Below are positions 9,600-21,800 of a stretch of DNA of 64,000 nucleotides, one piece after another. Source of the DNA: Symbiodinium natans (Eukaryota; Sar; Dinophyceae; Suessiales; Symbiodiniaceae); contig CAJNDS010002799.1 of the NCBI GenBank assembly GCA_905221605.1, positions 186,001-250,000 on the forward strand, in the 5' to 3' direction. Position 1 is the stretch's first letter, and the number at the start of each line of letters is the position of its first letter. A program made the translations under genes and the position numbers. The notes beneath the pieces were generated by a model, which saw nothing but the letters and a program-made list of their open reading frames with translations, was not told the DNA's origin and did not search any database.

Positions 9600-12500
9600 C
9601 GTCCGCTTGCGGACCCCGGTTTCCCAGGGGGGTACCCATTTGAGGCCAAAAAAAGGGGTCCAAAAAAGCGCTTGGGTATGGGGGAGGATTTGGAGGGGGG
9701 TGCCTGTTCTGACAACCTAGACACCTCCGGCCCGAGGCCTCGGCGGATCGAAGGCTACGTTCGTTACGCGCTTGTGCTCTTTGTTGGCTTGCTTGCTTGC
9801 CCGCTTTCTCTTTCTCTCTCTATTTGTCTTGCTTTCCTTCTCCAGTTGCGTTGTGTGCAACATAGGCAAGACGCAATCATCAGCAACTGGCACTCCCAAC
9901 TACACCTTTTCTTACAGTGTCTTCATGGTATGACGACACATGAAGTCAGTGCTTTCTCACAAGCTTGCGGGACGTTCTTTTTGTTGGGGATGGAGTGGGT
10001 CGACTAGCTGCCTTGAGACTAGTTCAAAGTTTAGCTGGGGTTGGGAGGGTTGTCCTTGAAACTGCAAGCGCTCTACAATATGTCCTCATGATTACTGGAG
10101 ATGGCGTTGTCTCCAGCCCCTGTCGCATCAGCTGCCGTGGGACGGGTTGATCACAAGGCCCGCACCGCGTTTCTACTCTGTTATGAGTGGTGTGAGTTTC
10201 GCACCCATGTGCGCTTGCAAACTCCTCCGATGCCGAAAGCCTTAAACTCTTAAACTCCAGAACCAAGACTCTAGCTGAATCCTAAACCTGGTACCAGGCG
10301 GCAAAGTCTGGGACCTCCGGACCCTGGGCTCTGAGAAAGCCAGACAGCAGGCGGGGCAACAACAAGTGGTGCGCTTGTCGCAGGTTCACGTAGATTCACA
10401 GATCCAGGTCAGGGACTGGCACAAACTGTGGTGATTGCCAGCCTAAGAAAGAGGATTCCGAGCTCGCAGCCTACTGTTTGACATGAGGCCTTGTGAAAGG
10501 GCTTCCTCCACCGCGTGCGTGCAGATGGACTTGCGAGATTGCATGGCCTGGCTGTGGCATGCTGCTGGCACGAAACAAGTGGTCGGCCCAAACAGCACCT
10601 CCAGCTGAGGTGGTGACCACCGAAGTAGCGGATCACAATGTGGACATGACCCAGCTCTCGGTGGACTAGGGTCCAGACGCTGCATATGAAGAGGGAGCTC
10701 CAGATGAGGACCCTGATCTCTTGGCATGTTGTCCGCATGCGGGTCATGCGCCAGCATCACATGCCCGCAAACTGCCTCGACGACGAGAATCTCAAGTCTA
10801 GATGGACAGTCCGACGAGTTGGTTGAACTTGGCCCTGGCGGGGTGTGTGAAGCTGCAGGAAGTAGCGCGCTCGCTTCGGTGGGTAGCAGCTAGCAGCGGT
10901 GAAGCCCTTTAGAGTCTTTGAGCATATCGGCCGGAGACTGTCCGTGAGCACTGAGCTTGCACTCGATCTCTAAGTTATGGGTCCCAGTACGTCCCTTGTG
11001 TTGGGTTACCCTACATACAAAGGGCTATTGTAACAGGGTAACCAAAACCCCTACAGGTAGTTCAGAAAACTGAACCTCTGATGCCATACCCATCGAAAGA
11101 ATGTTTGCATGGGTCTATGCCGTTGCAAGAGAGTCTGTGATGCTGAACGTAAATCTGGGCACGAGCACATCCGGCTCGCCAAGATCTGTTCTCTGGGGGC
11201 CATGTTTCGTTCTCACACAGGTGTGGCGATGGGTGGCGCCGGCCGGCTTTTGCACGAGGCACACTTGTGAGGAGGGCGACTTGTCTTGTGCTGTTGTGCT
11301 GTGTTTGATTGTGGTGTAGTACCCTTTCACATACTTGCAATATATTTTGTTGGTACGCGCAATACAGTAATACATGATTTCCATGTGAGCTTGTTGTCAT
11401 GAATTGCGTAAAGAGCTGCCCCTGTAAATCTTCCATCTTCACGAAGGCACCCCTTCTTTATGTCTGTTCAATTTCTATCGGTATTGCAAAACCTACTGCT
11501 GCGAAGATCCCCTGTCTACAAGTCCTAGCACTTTACGCGGGTATTCTTGACAATGCTATCCACCTATATACAGATCCCCCTACAGATGGTATGTACTGGT
11601 GCGTTCGCAGTTGCGAGGCTAGGTCTATTTTCCTTTTTGTTCTCTTCAGTTTAGGGTTAGGGTTAGGGCTGAGCATGGTTTCTCGTATCGGGTTTCAGGG
11701 CTCGGGCTAGGCTAGGGATTTAGGTTTCTGGTTTGGATGTTGGGTTTCAGGCAGGCCCATAGAGTTTAGGGTGTTTAAGATTCAGGTTTTAGGGTGAACC
11801 CCCCCCCCCCCCCTCATACCCCGACCCTCCCTCACCACCCGAGATCCCTCGCGCCGCCCCCCCGACCCCGACCCCCCCCCGACCCCTCCCTCATGTCATG
11901 TCTTCGTGTCGTATCGTGTTTTTGTCCCCGTGTCGTGTCCTCGTGTCGTGTCTTTGTGCCGTGTCATGTCATTCTGCGGTATATCCGTTACATGGTGGTT
12001 CGCAGGGAAATTGGTATTCTAAATAGAACCTGCTTGTGCTATTCTTTTCGGAGAGCCCCCACCACCCCGACAAGCCCTACCAATGATCATAGGAAAGTTC
12101 TTCTATGAAAGCCAGATGCAAGTCCCATCATGAGTTCTAGCTTCTTGTGCGAAAATACAACAATATAGATTCCGAGGGGTTTTCATTACGTGGCGATGCC
12201 CCTTTCGCGTTTTATTGCTTGCCCGTGGTCGTCCAGGACCTACCGCCGGAATATTCGTACTGCGAATTATAACTCCAATTCGAGGCCAAAGCCTGGTGCC
12301 CGCTGCGGCGGCCATTTGGACGCTGCCTTAAGGTGAGCACAGCATGGGTGATGCGTCGTAGACAATGCAGGGATCGCCACCCAAGCTCCGGAAATGCCTC
12401 TGTTGTGCTCACGCTTGCTCTCGGCCAGATCTTACCTCCTGCTTAAGGGCACGCTCCTGCAATGCCAACATGGGCTATGGGCTATACTCTTGGCGCTTGC

Positions 12501-12700
12501 ATTCCATTTTCCTCCTAGGACTGCACGTGGCTCGCTTCGCCGTGAGCATTTGAGGTGCCGTGCCACATCATGTTAGGTTGACGAACGCACAATCACATGA
12601 AGTCGTGTAGATGGTGCGACATGTCATCGCCGAAGGCATGTCAAGGCAGCACCCAAAAGCGTAGTTCCCCAAAGCCGGAAAGAGCTTTCGAGAAGTGGCT
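9600..12700. other. Gene-poor region, no supported gene
   Basis: No reading frame has convincing protein-like composition with matching splice signals. Visible items are a second telomere-like tract at 11645-11725 (TTTAGGGTTAGGGTTAGGG then decayed copies), a C-rich tract at 11798-11890, and a short GTGTCGTGTC-type direct repeat at 11905-11970. Confidence 0.5.
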
Positions 12701-12736
12701 ATAGGCTGTGGGGGCCATGACGGTGGCAGCTTCAGT

Positions 12737-14640
12737 CATAGCGATGTACAGTTGAGGATCCGAACCCCTCCAAAGTCCGAGCATGCTTCAAGGCGCTCTC
12801 GACGTCGCAGCTTGCCAGACGAGTCAGCGGAGGCCGAGGCCGAGGAGGAGGAGGAGGAGGCCATGGGATGCGACATGCCATGGAAAGATGGAAAGGCGAC
12901 TTGTGCAGACAGCAAGCCCAGCTTTCGCCTTCGTCCAGTTTAGGATGCAGCATCGTGTCCCGAAATCCCATGCCTTACTGTGCCTGCAAAGCTGAGTGGA
13001 ATTTGCGTGCCGGGTTGCAGGGTATCGCAACTGGCGCCGCACGCCTGCCGCTCGATGAGTGGCTGCAGGAGGCCTGTTTGTTGCTGGTCAAGCCTCAGTG
13101 TCTGTTGTTGGCTGCACACAGCTGCCCCTCAGAGGTCCAGCTACATGCAGACTTGGCAAAAGACATTGAGGAGAAGTTTGGCAGCGTTCCCCAGCAGGAG
13201 AGGGGCGTCTCGAATGTGTCATGCGTACCTTTTCGACTTATTCGCTTCAATCATCCCCATCCCACAGCTAGCAATGTGGAAGCCATCCGGTCCTTTTCGG
13301 GCATGTAATCACCAAGGATGCTTCGCCGCAGGATTCTGTCGCGCCGGCCTCCGGGTTGTTTGTGGGGGCACTCCAGGCATACTCAGCGGGGCTCTCTGCG
13401 GGACACTCCGGGGGTGGGCACTCCAGGCGGTGGGACTCTCCGCGGGGATGTTCTCGGGGGTGGCCACTCTAGGTGCTCAGCGGGACACTAGAGGGATGTC
13501 TTTGTGTTCCTATGTTTCCTTCCAGGCCGAGAAAGTGGTTCACGACGTTGTGATGCGCATCCAAGAAGGTGCCCAACGATGTGTCGTCGGAGCTCCAGGT
13601 GACTGCATTGACCGCACTGCGCGCATGCATGCAAATTTCAGCAATCACAACAACGCATTTTGCAGGGGCTTCTGACGGTCAGCTTCTGAGGCACCTTCTG
13701 CCACGGCACATCCGTTCGGCTCTACAGTGAACGGATTCGGTGAGGCCTCCGAAGTCTGCTACTGCACGTGCTGCACTTGCATTCTCAAGCTTGGTACAGT
13801 ATTTTATGGTAGTGGTACTAGTGCAGACAAAATTTAGTTGGACCTCCGGTTTGAGTTTGGTTGTTTGCCTGGAAGGGGTCTTCAGCCTGCAGCATAGCTT
13901 CAGGTTGCTTCCTTGTGCACAGGAATCGTCCGATCTGGATGTGCTTGTAGCGATAGAAGAGGAGGACGGGCTAGTTTTTGCTCCTCCAATGTTTGCTCCT
14001 CTGCTGCTCTTCAGGAGCTCACCTACTACATGAGCTACGCCAGCTTTCAGAATCGCTACCAAAGGCCTTGTCGTGGAGCTTTTTGCTGAGCAGAACGCGC
14101 CCTAGAGCATGACATGCAGCATGGCATGTGTATGCCCGATCCACTTTCTGCAAGTTCTCAGAGCCTCCTGCTTGCGGTATCTGCAAACTGCAGCAATCTA
14201 TCCACTGTAGCTACCGGAACTGCAAGGCTTGGCAACCCCTTGCTTCATGATGAAGCCATTTCCGACTTTGCTTCGCCGCCGGGATACCTGTCCGACGGGA
14301 ATGTAAACCAAACTGGTGACACGTGCCGATCTTCAAGAGGTTCTGTGGGATGTAGCCTCAATCTACAGCTGTAGAACTCTGACCTACGGAGTAGTTTAAG
14401 CAAGAACGGCGAGGTCTTTGCTGCTCAAGGCGGTGACGCCGAAGAGCGCGTGGAGCTGAGAGTTCTTTCTGTTGCGAGTACTTTTCCAAGCCGCACAATA
14501 CCCCCGTGCCGGTGTGCCGACGTGCTTATGCAGTGCTTGCAGGCGATGACGCATGCCGTGCAGCAGCTGGCCGACTTCTTGCCAGAGCTGGGCTTCAAAG
14601 TGAACCCCGCAACTGTTGGCATTTGCATGGGCCATCATGT
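12737..14640 (+). CDS. Exons of an unidentified spliced gene
   Basis: Protein-like plus-strand segments flanked by AG acceptors: about 12755-12875, a basic stretch then a Glu-rich run; 13130-13200 (VQLHADLAKDIEEKFGSVPQQ); 13528-13578 (AEKVVHDVVMRIQE); 13666-13728 (ASDGQLLRHLLPRHIRSAL); 13921-13965 (ESSDLDVLVAIEEED); 14012-14059 (ELTYYMSYASFQNRYQ); and 14544-14615 (AMTHAVQQLADFLPELGFKV). I do not recognise the product. The segments may belong to one or two genes. A G-rich degenerate tandem repeat (GGGCACTCCAGG-like) occupies 13365-13500, probably within an intron. Confidence 0.4.
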
Positions 14641-15619
14641 GCCATTCGCCTTCCAGCCTAAGACAGACTTTGTTGGCCCAGTGGCGTGGTGTCGATGACA
14701 GGTGAGCCAGCTGATTCCTAGAGCTCGAAAGCCGTTGGTCACTCTGGAAGACACGTGCGCCTGGGTGCATGTAACTGTAAGCATCCTCTAGTGACCCTAG
14801 CGGATTTCTGAAGGATGCGCTGTGATGTGGCGTGATTCTGCGCGTTCTCGCAGGCGGAGCACGCTGACCGAGGTTGACGTGTCCATCAACAATAGCCTGG
14901 GCCTCTCCGCACCACCTTAAATCTGAGTGGACGGTACGTGTTGTCCAGAAACCTGCGTTCTTTTGCGATCGTACCGAGGCTTGCCGTTGTACAACTCACA
15001 ACTGCTCCGGGCATACTCCATACTGGATCCGCCCCTTCCTTACGATGCATTTTCTGCCACACTTGACTCATGGCCAATCGGACTTTCGGGACCTGTGGCC
15101 GAAGGCGGGTGCGGCCTCTGGTCCTGCTGGCAAAGGTGCAAGTGGGCAGTGCACAAGATACATTAACATAAGTCGCACGATCTACGTCGTTCGAAAAGTT
15201 GCCGCGAACCTCGGAGCAGCTTTGTGTTTCCTTGCTCGCGCCATGGCTTGAAGGTTGCTCAATGCTGTTTATGCTGCGAGGTCTGGGCAAAGGGCAAGAA
15301 GGTGTGCGGTGCACAAGGGGGCAATCTGTCCTCATACTCGTGGACCATCATGGCTGCGCGCTTAGTTTATTCATCGTTGGGGGAACTAGCTTCAAGCCGC
15401 ACTCGCTAGTTCTGATGCTGCCAGCTGCAGGTTGTATACTTCCTCCAGTTGGTGGGCCTGCTCCCATCTCTTCAGCTACTCTCCAAAGAAGAGAGGTGGC
15501 GCAAAGCTGGACGAATGCAGCAGAATGCAGCATAGCGAGTCCCGCGCTGGGCAGGACTCTGCAGACGAGGGACTACTGGGCCCATGAGCGGCCGTTTGAG
15601 GTCGGCTTCCTTACGGCCG

Positions 15620-17215
15620 AGGCATCGCCAGGACAGAGCATCGGGTCTCTGCCACATGTTCTCATCACTGGAGGAATACCAGAACGACGTGGCTGACGGA
15701 AAGATAGCTGCACCCAATGGAGAGGCCATAGTCATACATCGTCAACGCACAGCACAGTGAGCTCGTACTGCAGCGCGGTAGATTCAGCAGAGCTGCTCTC
15801 AGGCCAGCCTGTCGCTGGTCCACATCTGAGTGTGTACTGCAGTTTTATCCCACAAAGTCTTACGGGAGGCAGGTTCCATTCGGGCGCTAGGCTGAGCTTT
15901 TCTACGGCTTTGTGCGCTTCTACTCCGCGGAGTGCGCGCTTAGCTTCGCATTGCTTCGACATCCGCAAGGGCGCGAACGCCCTGGAAGGTTTGAGGCAAG
16001 AGAGACTGCTGGAGAGGCACAAAACGAGCTCAGCGCAGGTACGAGTGGGGCAAAGAGGCAGGTTTCCGCTGAATCAATGACCCAGCTCTGGCTAGATGCC
16101 TTCTTTTGGGCATTCGTAGGTGTTATCAGTGTCTTGCGTGCTCCCTGCTGCACCTGCAGCTCGTGTGTCATCGCTTCCTTGTTTCTGTTTCTGATGTAAA
16201 AGTGATATAACATGTGTCTTCAATGAGGGTTTGCTAGCATCGTGTGTCTTTGCAGAGGTGGTTTCCATTCAGAAGCCTGATCGGAAAGATCGAGGTCCAT
16301 GGCAGGATGCCCGGATGCTTGCAAACGGCTTTGTTTCCATTTAGCACTCTTGAAATGCAACCAGCTCGGTGTCCACACGCAATCAACCATTCTGCAATGC
16401 AAGCGGCCTTTTGCATTTCTTAGTGTCTTAGACTTAAACGCATTCCTGATTCAAACTAAAGGCTTGAGCTGTTCGTGAGTCACTGCCAAGCGAAGGTTCC
16501 TGCTCTTTGGCAAGGCTCATCCAGAGCCGTGCATCCACGTGGAGGCAGAGTGCATAGACTAGCACAATCCAAAACCTCTTCAGTCATAAGTTAGGTTGCC
16601 ATGATTCTGACGTGCAGGATCCAATTGAGTTCCGCGACCTCAACATTGTGATGATGAGAGAACGGCTCGCTCAGCTCAAGGCAGCTCATCTCCATGTTGT
16701 TTTTTTGGGTGTATCTTCGCACACGGGGTCTCTTGAACAGAGAGACTCGAGCACAGGTGGAGTTCGAGCACGCGCTGGAGATGCTCTCAGAGGGCTGCAG
16801 CCTTGAAGAGCTGCTCAACCGTCCCAAGCCCGGAGGCACGCCACATGTTACGCTTCGCTTCACCTCTCGAAAGTGCGCTGAGGTGAGCCTCGGCCGGACG
16901 TGATGCTCATACCTCGCCGGCGAAAGTTTGGAAGGAGCAGCTGCTTAAGCCACACAACGTACCGTCAAGCGCATTATGTAGACACTGTTGAAGCCGAGAA
17001 GGGCACACGCGCGCGCTCACACGCTGCCTTCAAAGCCTTAGAACCCGTTTCTAGGTTTTCATTCACGGAGACCTTCGTTTTTTTTTTTTTTTTTTTTGCC
17101 GTTTCTTGTTCTCGTACACCCCCCCATGTCGTTTTTTTTTTTTTTAACCGTCGCCTTCTGCCAGCATTTGCACCTTATCTTTCCTGACGACAGCGAGATA
17201 CAGCAGATCACAGTA
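15620..17215 (+). CDS. Exons of an unidentified helical/coiled-coil protein
   Basis: Candidate exons: 15655-15762 (MFSSLEEYQNDVADGKIAAP...), 15970-16038 (GANALEGLRQERLLERHKTS, then a GT donor), 16617-16680 (DPIEFRDLNIVMMRERLAQL, then a GC donor), 16760-16881 (VEFEHALEMLSEGCSLEEL... GGTPHVTLRFTSRKCAE, then a GT donor), and 17163-17210 (HLHLIFPDDSEIQQI). Charged helical composition suggests coiled coils. No family is recognised, and the last segment may belong to another gene. Two T-runs (17080-17098, 17132-17145) sit in the intervening sequence. Confidence 0.4.
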
Positions 17216-18821
17216 CAAGCACGTATCAAATCGCGTTGTGGTTTGATGATGAGTCCACGGAGGACAGCTCGTAGTATCACTCATCAACAAGTCATAAAGG
17301 CAGCTACCATCATGTGCCCGAGCTACGGCCCGATGTGCCAACATACCTCTTACCCCCCTCCCACGGGCGCAGCTCACAGCGTGCAGCCCAGAGTGCATTT
17401 AGCTTACAGCACAGAGTGGGTGGCATAGTGCTGAGGCACCCCAGACATGAAACCAAAACGAAACGACTTCTTGGTCATAGGCCGAACAACTGAGCACCTT
17501 GGGGTTGAATTCGGCACAATCATGCGTCGGAAGCAAGCTTGCCCATTTTGCGCTGTCACCGCATCGGTCGCCAGCGGATTCTTGCCAGCTCAACACCAGT
17601 TCATATGCGCATGATTCCCTCTGCCTCGTTCAGGAAGAAGAAGTACAGGTCCATGCCCCTCCCGCGGTTGCCGGATTTCAACTAGAGCTGCGCAGTCGGA
17701 AAGACCTGCTTCGCTCATCTTTGCTCATGCTTGCTCACAGGAAATTGCGAGACACTGACCGTGGCTTCTTGGGCTTCTCGTTGTGCGAGCAGTGTATGAG
17801 ACGATGTCCGCCGGAGTTGCTTTCTGTGCTCAAGTGTGGAGCTGCTTGAGCTGCATACGTTGACAAGTAACAAGTATTGGCCAGCCACTCCTGCAAGCAC
17901 CAGCAAAAGTTCTGAACCGGTCTGTGTTTGCAGAAACGTCACTGTACTAAGCTGTATTCCACAGAACTTCTCGACGTCCGACGTGGCGAGTGAGCAAGCA
18001 CTATTGCTATCCATCTCTTGCAGTCGCTGCTTGCGGTTCACTTGGAACTGGCATTTTAGCTTTTGACAATGGCGACTGAGAATGGGCTGGGTCGGCAGCT
18101 GTCGCCTCGATCTCAGCAACTTTTAGTATGTGGCGAGCAGTAGCTGAGCTAACCGTTTCGGCAGCGCTGAAGCAAGACGTTGCGTCTGTGTCACCTCCTT
18201 TCGTCGGCCAACTGTCGAAAAAACCCCCTTACAATACTAGGAGCATGCCATGGAGGTGTTGGATTGCTGCTGTGCGGACACACTACCTGGTTCTGCTGTT
18301 CTTTACCCTGGTCAGGGGCACAGCACAGAACATGTCCCAGAACATGGAAAGCAGAGCAGTTTGGTGTTTTGATCAGGGGAGGACAATACGATTTGTTGAA
18401 CTACCTGGAAGGTGGTGTACTTTCCGCGCCTGTGCTTGAGCTATGCGGTCTTCTTCTTGGCTCTGCCCCCAGCGCGCCGGCTCTTCAGGTTCCGAGGTGT
18501 CAACTCGGTGTCAAAGCGAATCTCACGCCGTCTCACGCACGAGAGTTCGGGTGCATGTCTGAGAAGTAGCCTCGAGACTCCGTTCGATCTCGTGTGTATG
18601 TGTTATGGGATGTGTGTACGTGACATGTGCGAGGCCCAGCTGCTTCGACTCATTGCGCGTCTCACCGGAGTGGCAACAGGCACACGGTGCCACGGTGCTC
18701 TCGGCAACAGCTCCCAAGTGTTCTTGTCTTTGACAGCGGTTCCGAAGCATAGGACCCAGAGTACGACCGATTGTAACACAGCATGGCGCAAAGTGGAGTG
18801 CTCTGGCCCAGTGGTTGCAAG
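17216..18821. other. Stretch without a confident gene
   Basis: A weak exon candidate at 17640-17710 reads VHAPPAVAGFQLELRSRKDLL. The 5' exons of the glycosyltransferase that follows may lie here but were not recognised. Confidence 0.3.
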
Positions 18822-21800
18822 GCCGTCCGGTCGCCAATCGTCGAATCCTGGTGGTCACCGACTACCTTCCACCCCAGACGCATGGCTTCTGCCTGAGAGA
18901 GTCCCAGTCAGCCGCCAGCTCATGAAGCTCCATACCAGCTCCAAGATGTTCCAAGATGTTCCACAGCTTCCAACGCAGGCATTGCCATCCGATGCCACGC
19001 CTACATCAAAGAGATGCGGGCCAAGGGCCACGAGGTCCGAGTACTTGAGGGATTTAGGGCAGGACGGCAGGACTGGCAGGACTGCATTGGCTGTGAGATG
19101 TGTTGAGATGTGCACGCTGTGCAGGTGATCGTGTTCAGTACGGCCTATGAGGCCAACAAGGAAACGTCGTTTGACCATCCCAACATCCCGGCGGTGCACC
19201 GGGCCAAATTTCAATTCAGACAGGCTTTGCAAGAAGCCGATTTGGGGCTTGGGGGGCTTGCCGCCGACTTTTGCGTGCCAGGTCGTCAATCCCTTCAACC
19301 TCAAGAACAGAATAGGCTACACTCCAGGAGCTCGGGCCACAACACGGAGAGACGAGAGATGGCTCTGAGAATGACTAAAAAAAGAGGCTTGTTGCAGCAA
19401 GTGGCAGCTTGCAGCCCGAACTGGGAGGTCAAGCTCGCCTGGTTTCTGGGCGCCCACACGTGGGATGTAGCCCCCCGGCTCAAAGGAACGTGGGGGGAAG
19501 AGCTGCCAGGGCACACCATGGCACACTAGAGACCCTCAAATTTGTCCCCAAGCAGACGCCTACAAACATGCTAAGCCCAAGCCTTGCTCACGGTCCCCTT
19601 CAGTCCCCGGAGCCCCCACAGTCCCCGGAGTGGCTTTGAGGTTCACCTGGTCTACCCGTCCCTGATTGGCACCTTTGTCTTGTCCACCTGTGCCTGGCGG
19701 CGCATCCCTGCCGCCAGCTCGGCGTCAGCAGCGATCGGCAGAATTCGGCAGAGCGTGCCATGGGTTTCGCGAAGTGTTGGTGGCACTGACTTTCTGAAAG
19801 GTGTACTGCTCGCACCATGTGGAGATGAACATGTTTGCCTACAAGCTGGTGCCCATCAAGCACCACTGGCGCACTTTTGTCAATTTCTGCACCATGTGCA
19901 GAGATGATTGGAGATGCGCGTTCGACGGAGGTTCGTGGCTGAGTTTGGCTTGAGGATGTGCTTGCCTCGGTCAGTAGATCAAGCGCCGCTCGTAATAGGT
20001 TGTAGGCCTTCGGTTTCTTTCTCGCTGTCCGTCTCTTTGAGCTTCGTAACAAGCGAAAGGTGATGCTCTGCTGTTGAACGAGCTCAGGTATGACATGCTT
20101 GGGCTTTGGCCTGCCATCAAATGGGGCACGCTGAACTCGGCCCCCACTCTCTGCTTCGCCCGGGACCACCTTGGCAAGGACATGCCTCCAGCCAAGCACA
20201 CGGTAGATCTGCTTAGCACAGCTCGGTAATGCGTGCCCCTGCCTGGCCTAATTGCAGAGTGCCTTACTAGTGGCTCACTCGCATCACCGTAGTGTCCCCA
20301 GAGAGTCCTACAGTCGAAGGAGCACGAGGCCAAACTGCGGCGAGTGCCCTCGGGCCCGGCACCCACAGGATCAGGTAGTCTCTCAATATTTGTGAAATAG
20401 TAGGAAGATATTTCTCAATATATGTGTTAAAACTTCGCATATGTTTAAAACATATCTCATTAAGTTTACTCGCAACGCGAAGCACCCTGGAATCCGACCC
20501 CAGGGTGAGAAGCAGGATTGGCCGACGCACGCTGGAGCTTTCACCCCGCCACGCAACAATGTTGTGACAACGGAGGGTTGGAGGTGCTGGGCACTGCTGA
20601 GTTGGCGCCGCGTAGACGTAGTTGCCTGGGTGCTCGGCGGTGCTCGGCATGGAGTGGAAGAACGAGGCGCTTGTCCTAAGCTTGTGGGGGGTTTGTCGAC
20701 AAGCTGGGCGCCCTCGGATGCCGACGGCCTATGTGGATTTCATTAGTCACTAGTGATTCAATTTAGCCTGCGGCGTGCGCGTGGCTGGCATTGGCCGACA
20801 TGCCAGTACCGCATACCGAGGAACGCACAACACCTTCACGCCAACTCCTGCCTCGAGCACGGACAACCGGCTTGATTAGGCTGAACATCCAGATGCATCA
20901 AGCGCTTAGGCTTAGTAAGCAGGTGGGTGACCTGGTGTACTGTCGCATTGCCAACGCCAGCCGAGGAGCGAAGGGATGTCCGGTTAGCCAAGTTTGGCGT
21001 CGACAGTGAAGACGAAAAGGCAGCTTGAGTTTGCTCAGCCAGCCGACATAGTGCACGGATGTGCACGGGGGAGTGGGCAGTTCAGCGGCACGCCGTCGTG
21101 TCTCCTGCAGGGAAAGTTCCCGATAGTTCCTCTTGGCAGGTCCTCCTAATGGTGCAGCGACTCTCTGCCGAAAAGGCCCTGGGGACAAGCAGATGAATCA
21201 ACGGCCGAATGCCTGCTCTTTCATTGCCCTGGCCCTACCATTGCTTCAGGGCACCGAGCGTGTCTTCCAGGCCCTGCTGCCCAAGGAGGCGATCAGAGCT
21301 CTAAACTTGGTGGGATGGACTCGGCTAGATCACCTCTGCCACCTCTGCCACCTCTGCAGGAGGGCGGCCAAGGCGTCAAGGGCGTCCTAGCAGTTGCAGG
21401 TGATGGGCCGTCCAAGGAGACATTCAGCGCTGTAAAGATCCGTAAGGCAGAAACACGCCCCGGCAACACCTAAGAAACGCTAGTCTGCAGGACTTCCTGG
21501 TGCAAGAGGCCACAAGGCTCCGCTTGCGGGTTGTCCACTCCTCAGAGTGGGTTTTAGAGCTTAGAGTGATCAAGATGTGATGTGCTCTGACTTCTTGTCC
21601 TTTGCAGGTCTTTCTGGGAAACGTGCCGCACCAGGACTTCTGAAAACTCTGGAGAGGGAACAGCAGAGCGGGGCGATGCCAGAATCGCGAATGCCAGCCA
21701 CGAATCGGAGCACTGTGAGCCATGGTTCAGGTAGTTCAGAAGTGAACAGGTCAACGTAGTTCAGGCATGGAGGGTTTGGCTCACTCCACTACTCTGGCAA

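Noticed and set aside
9397-9724. Gly-rich and Pro-rich proteins around 9.4-9.7 kb
   Set aside because: Produced by the G-run; no supporting signal outside the run.
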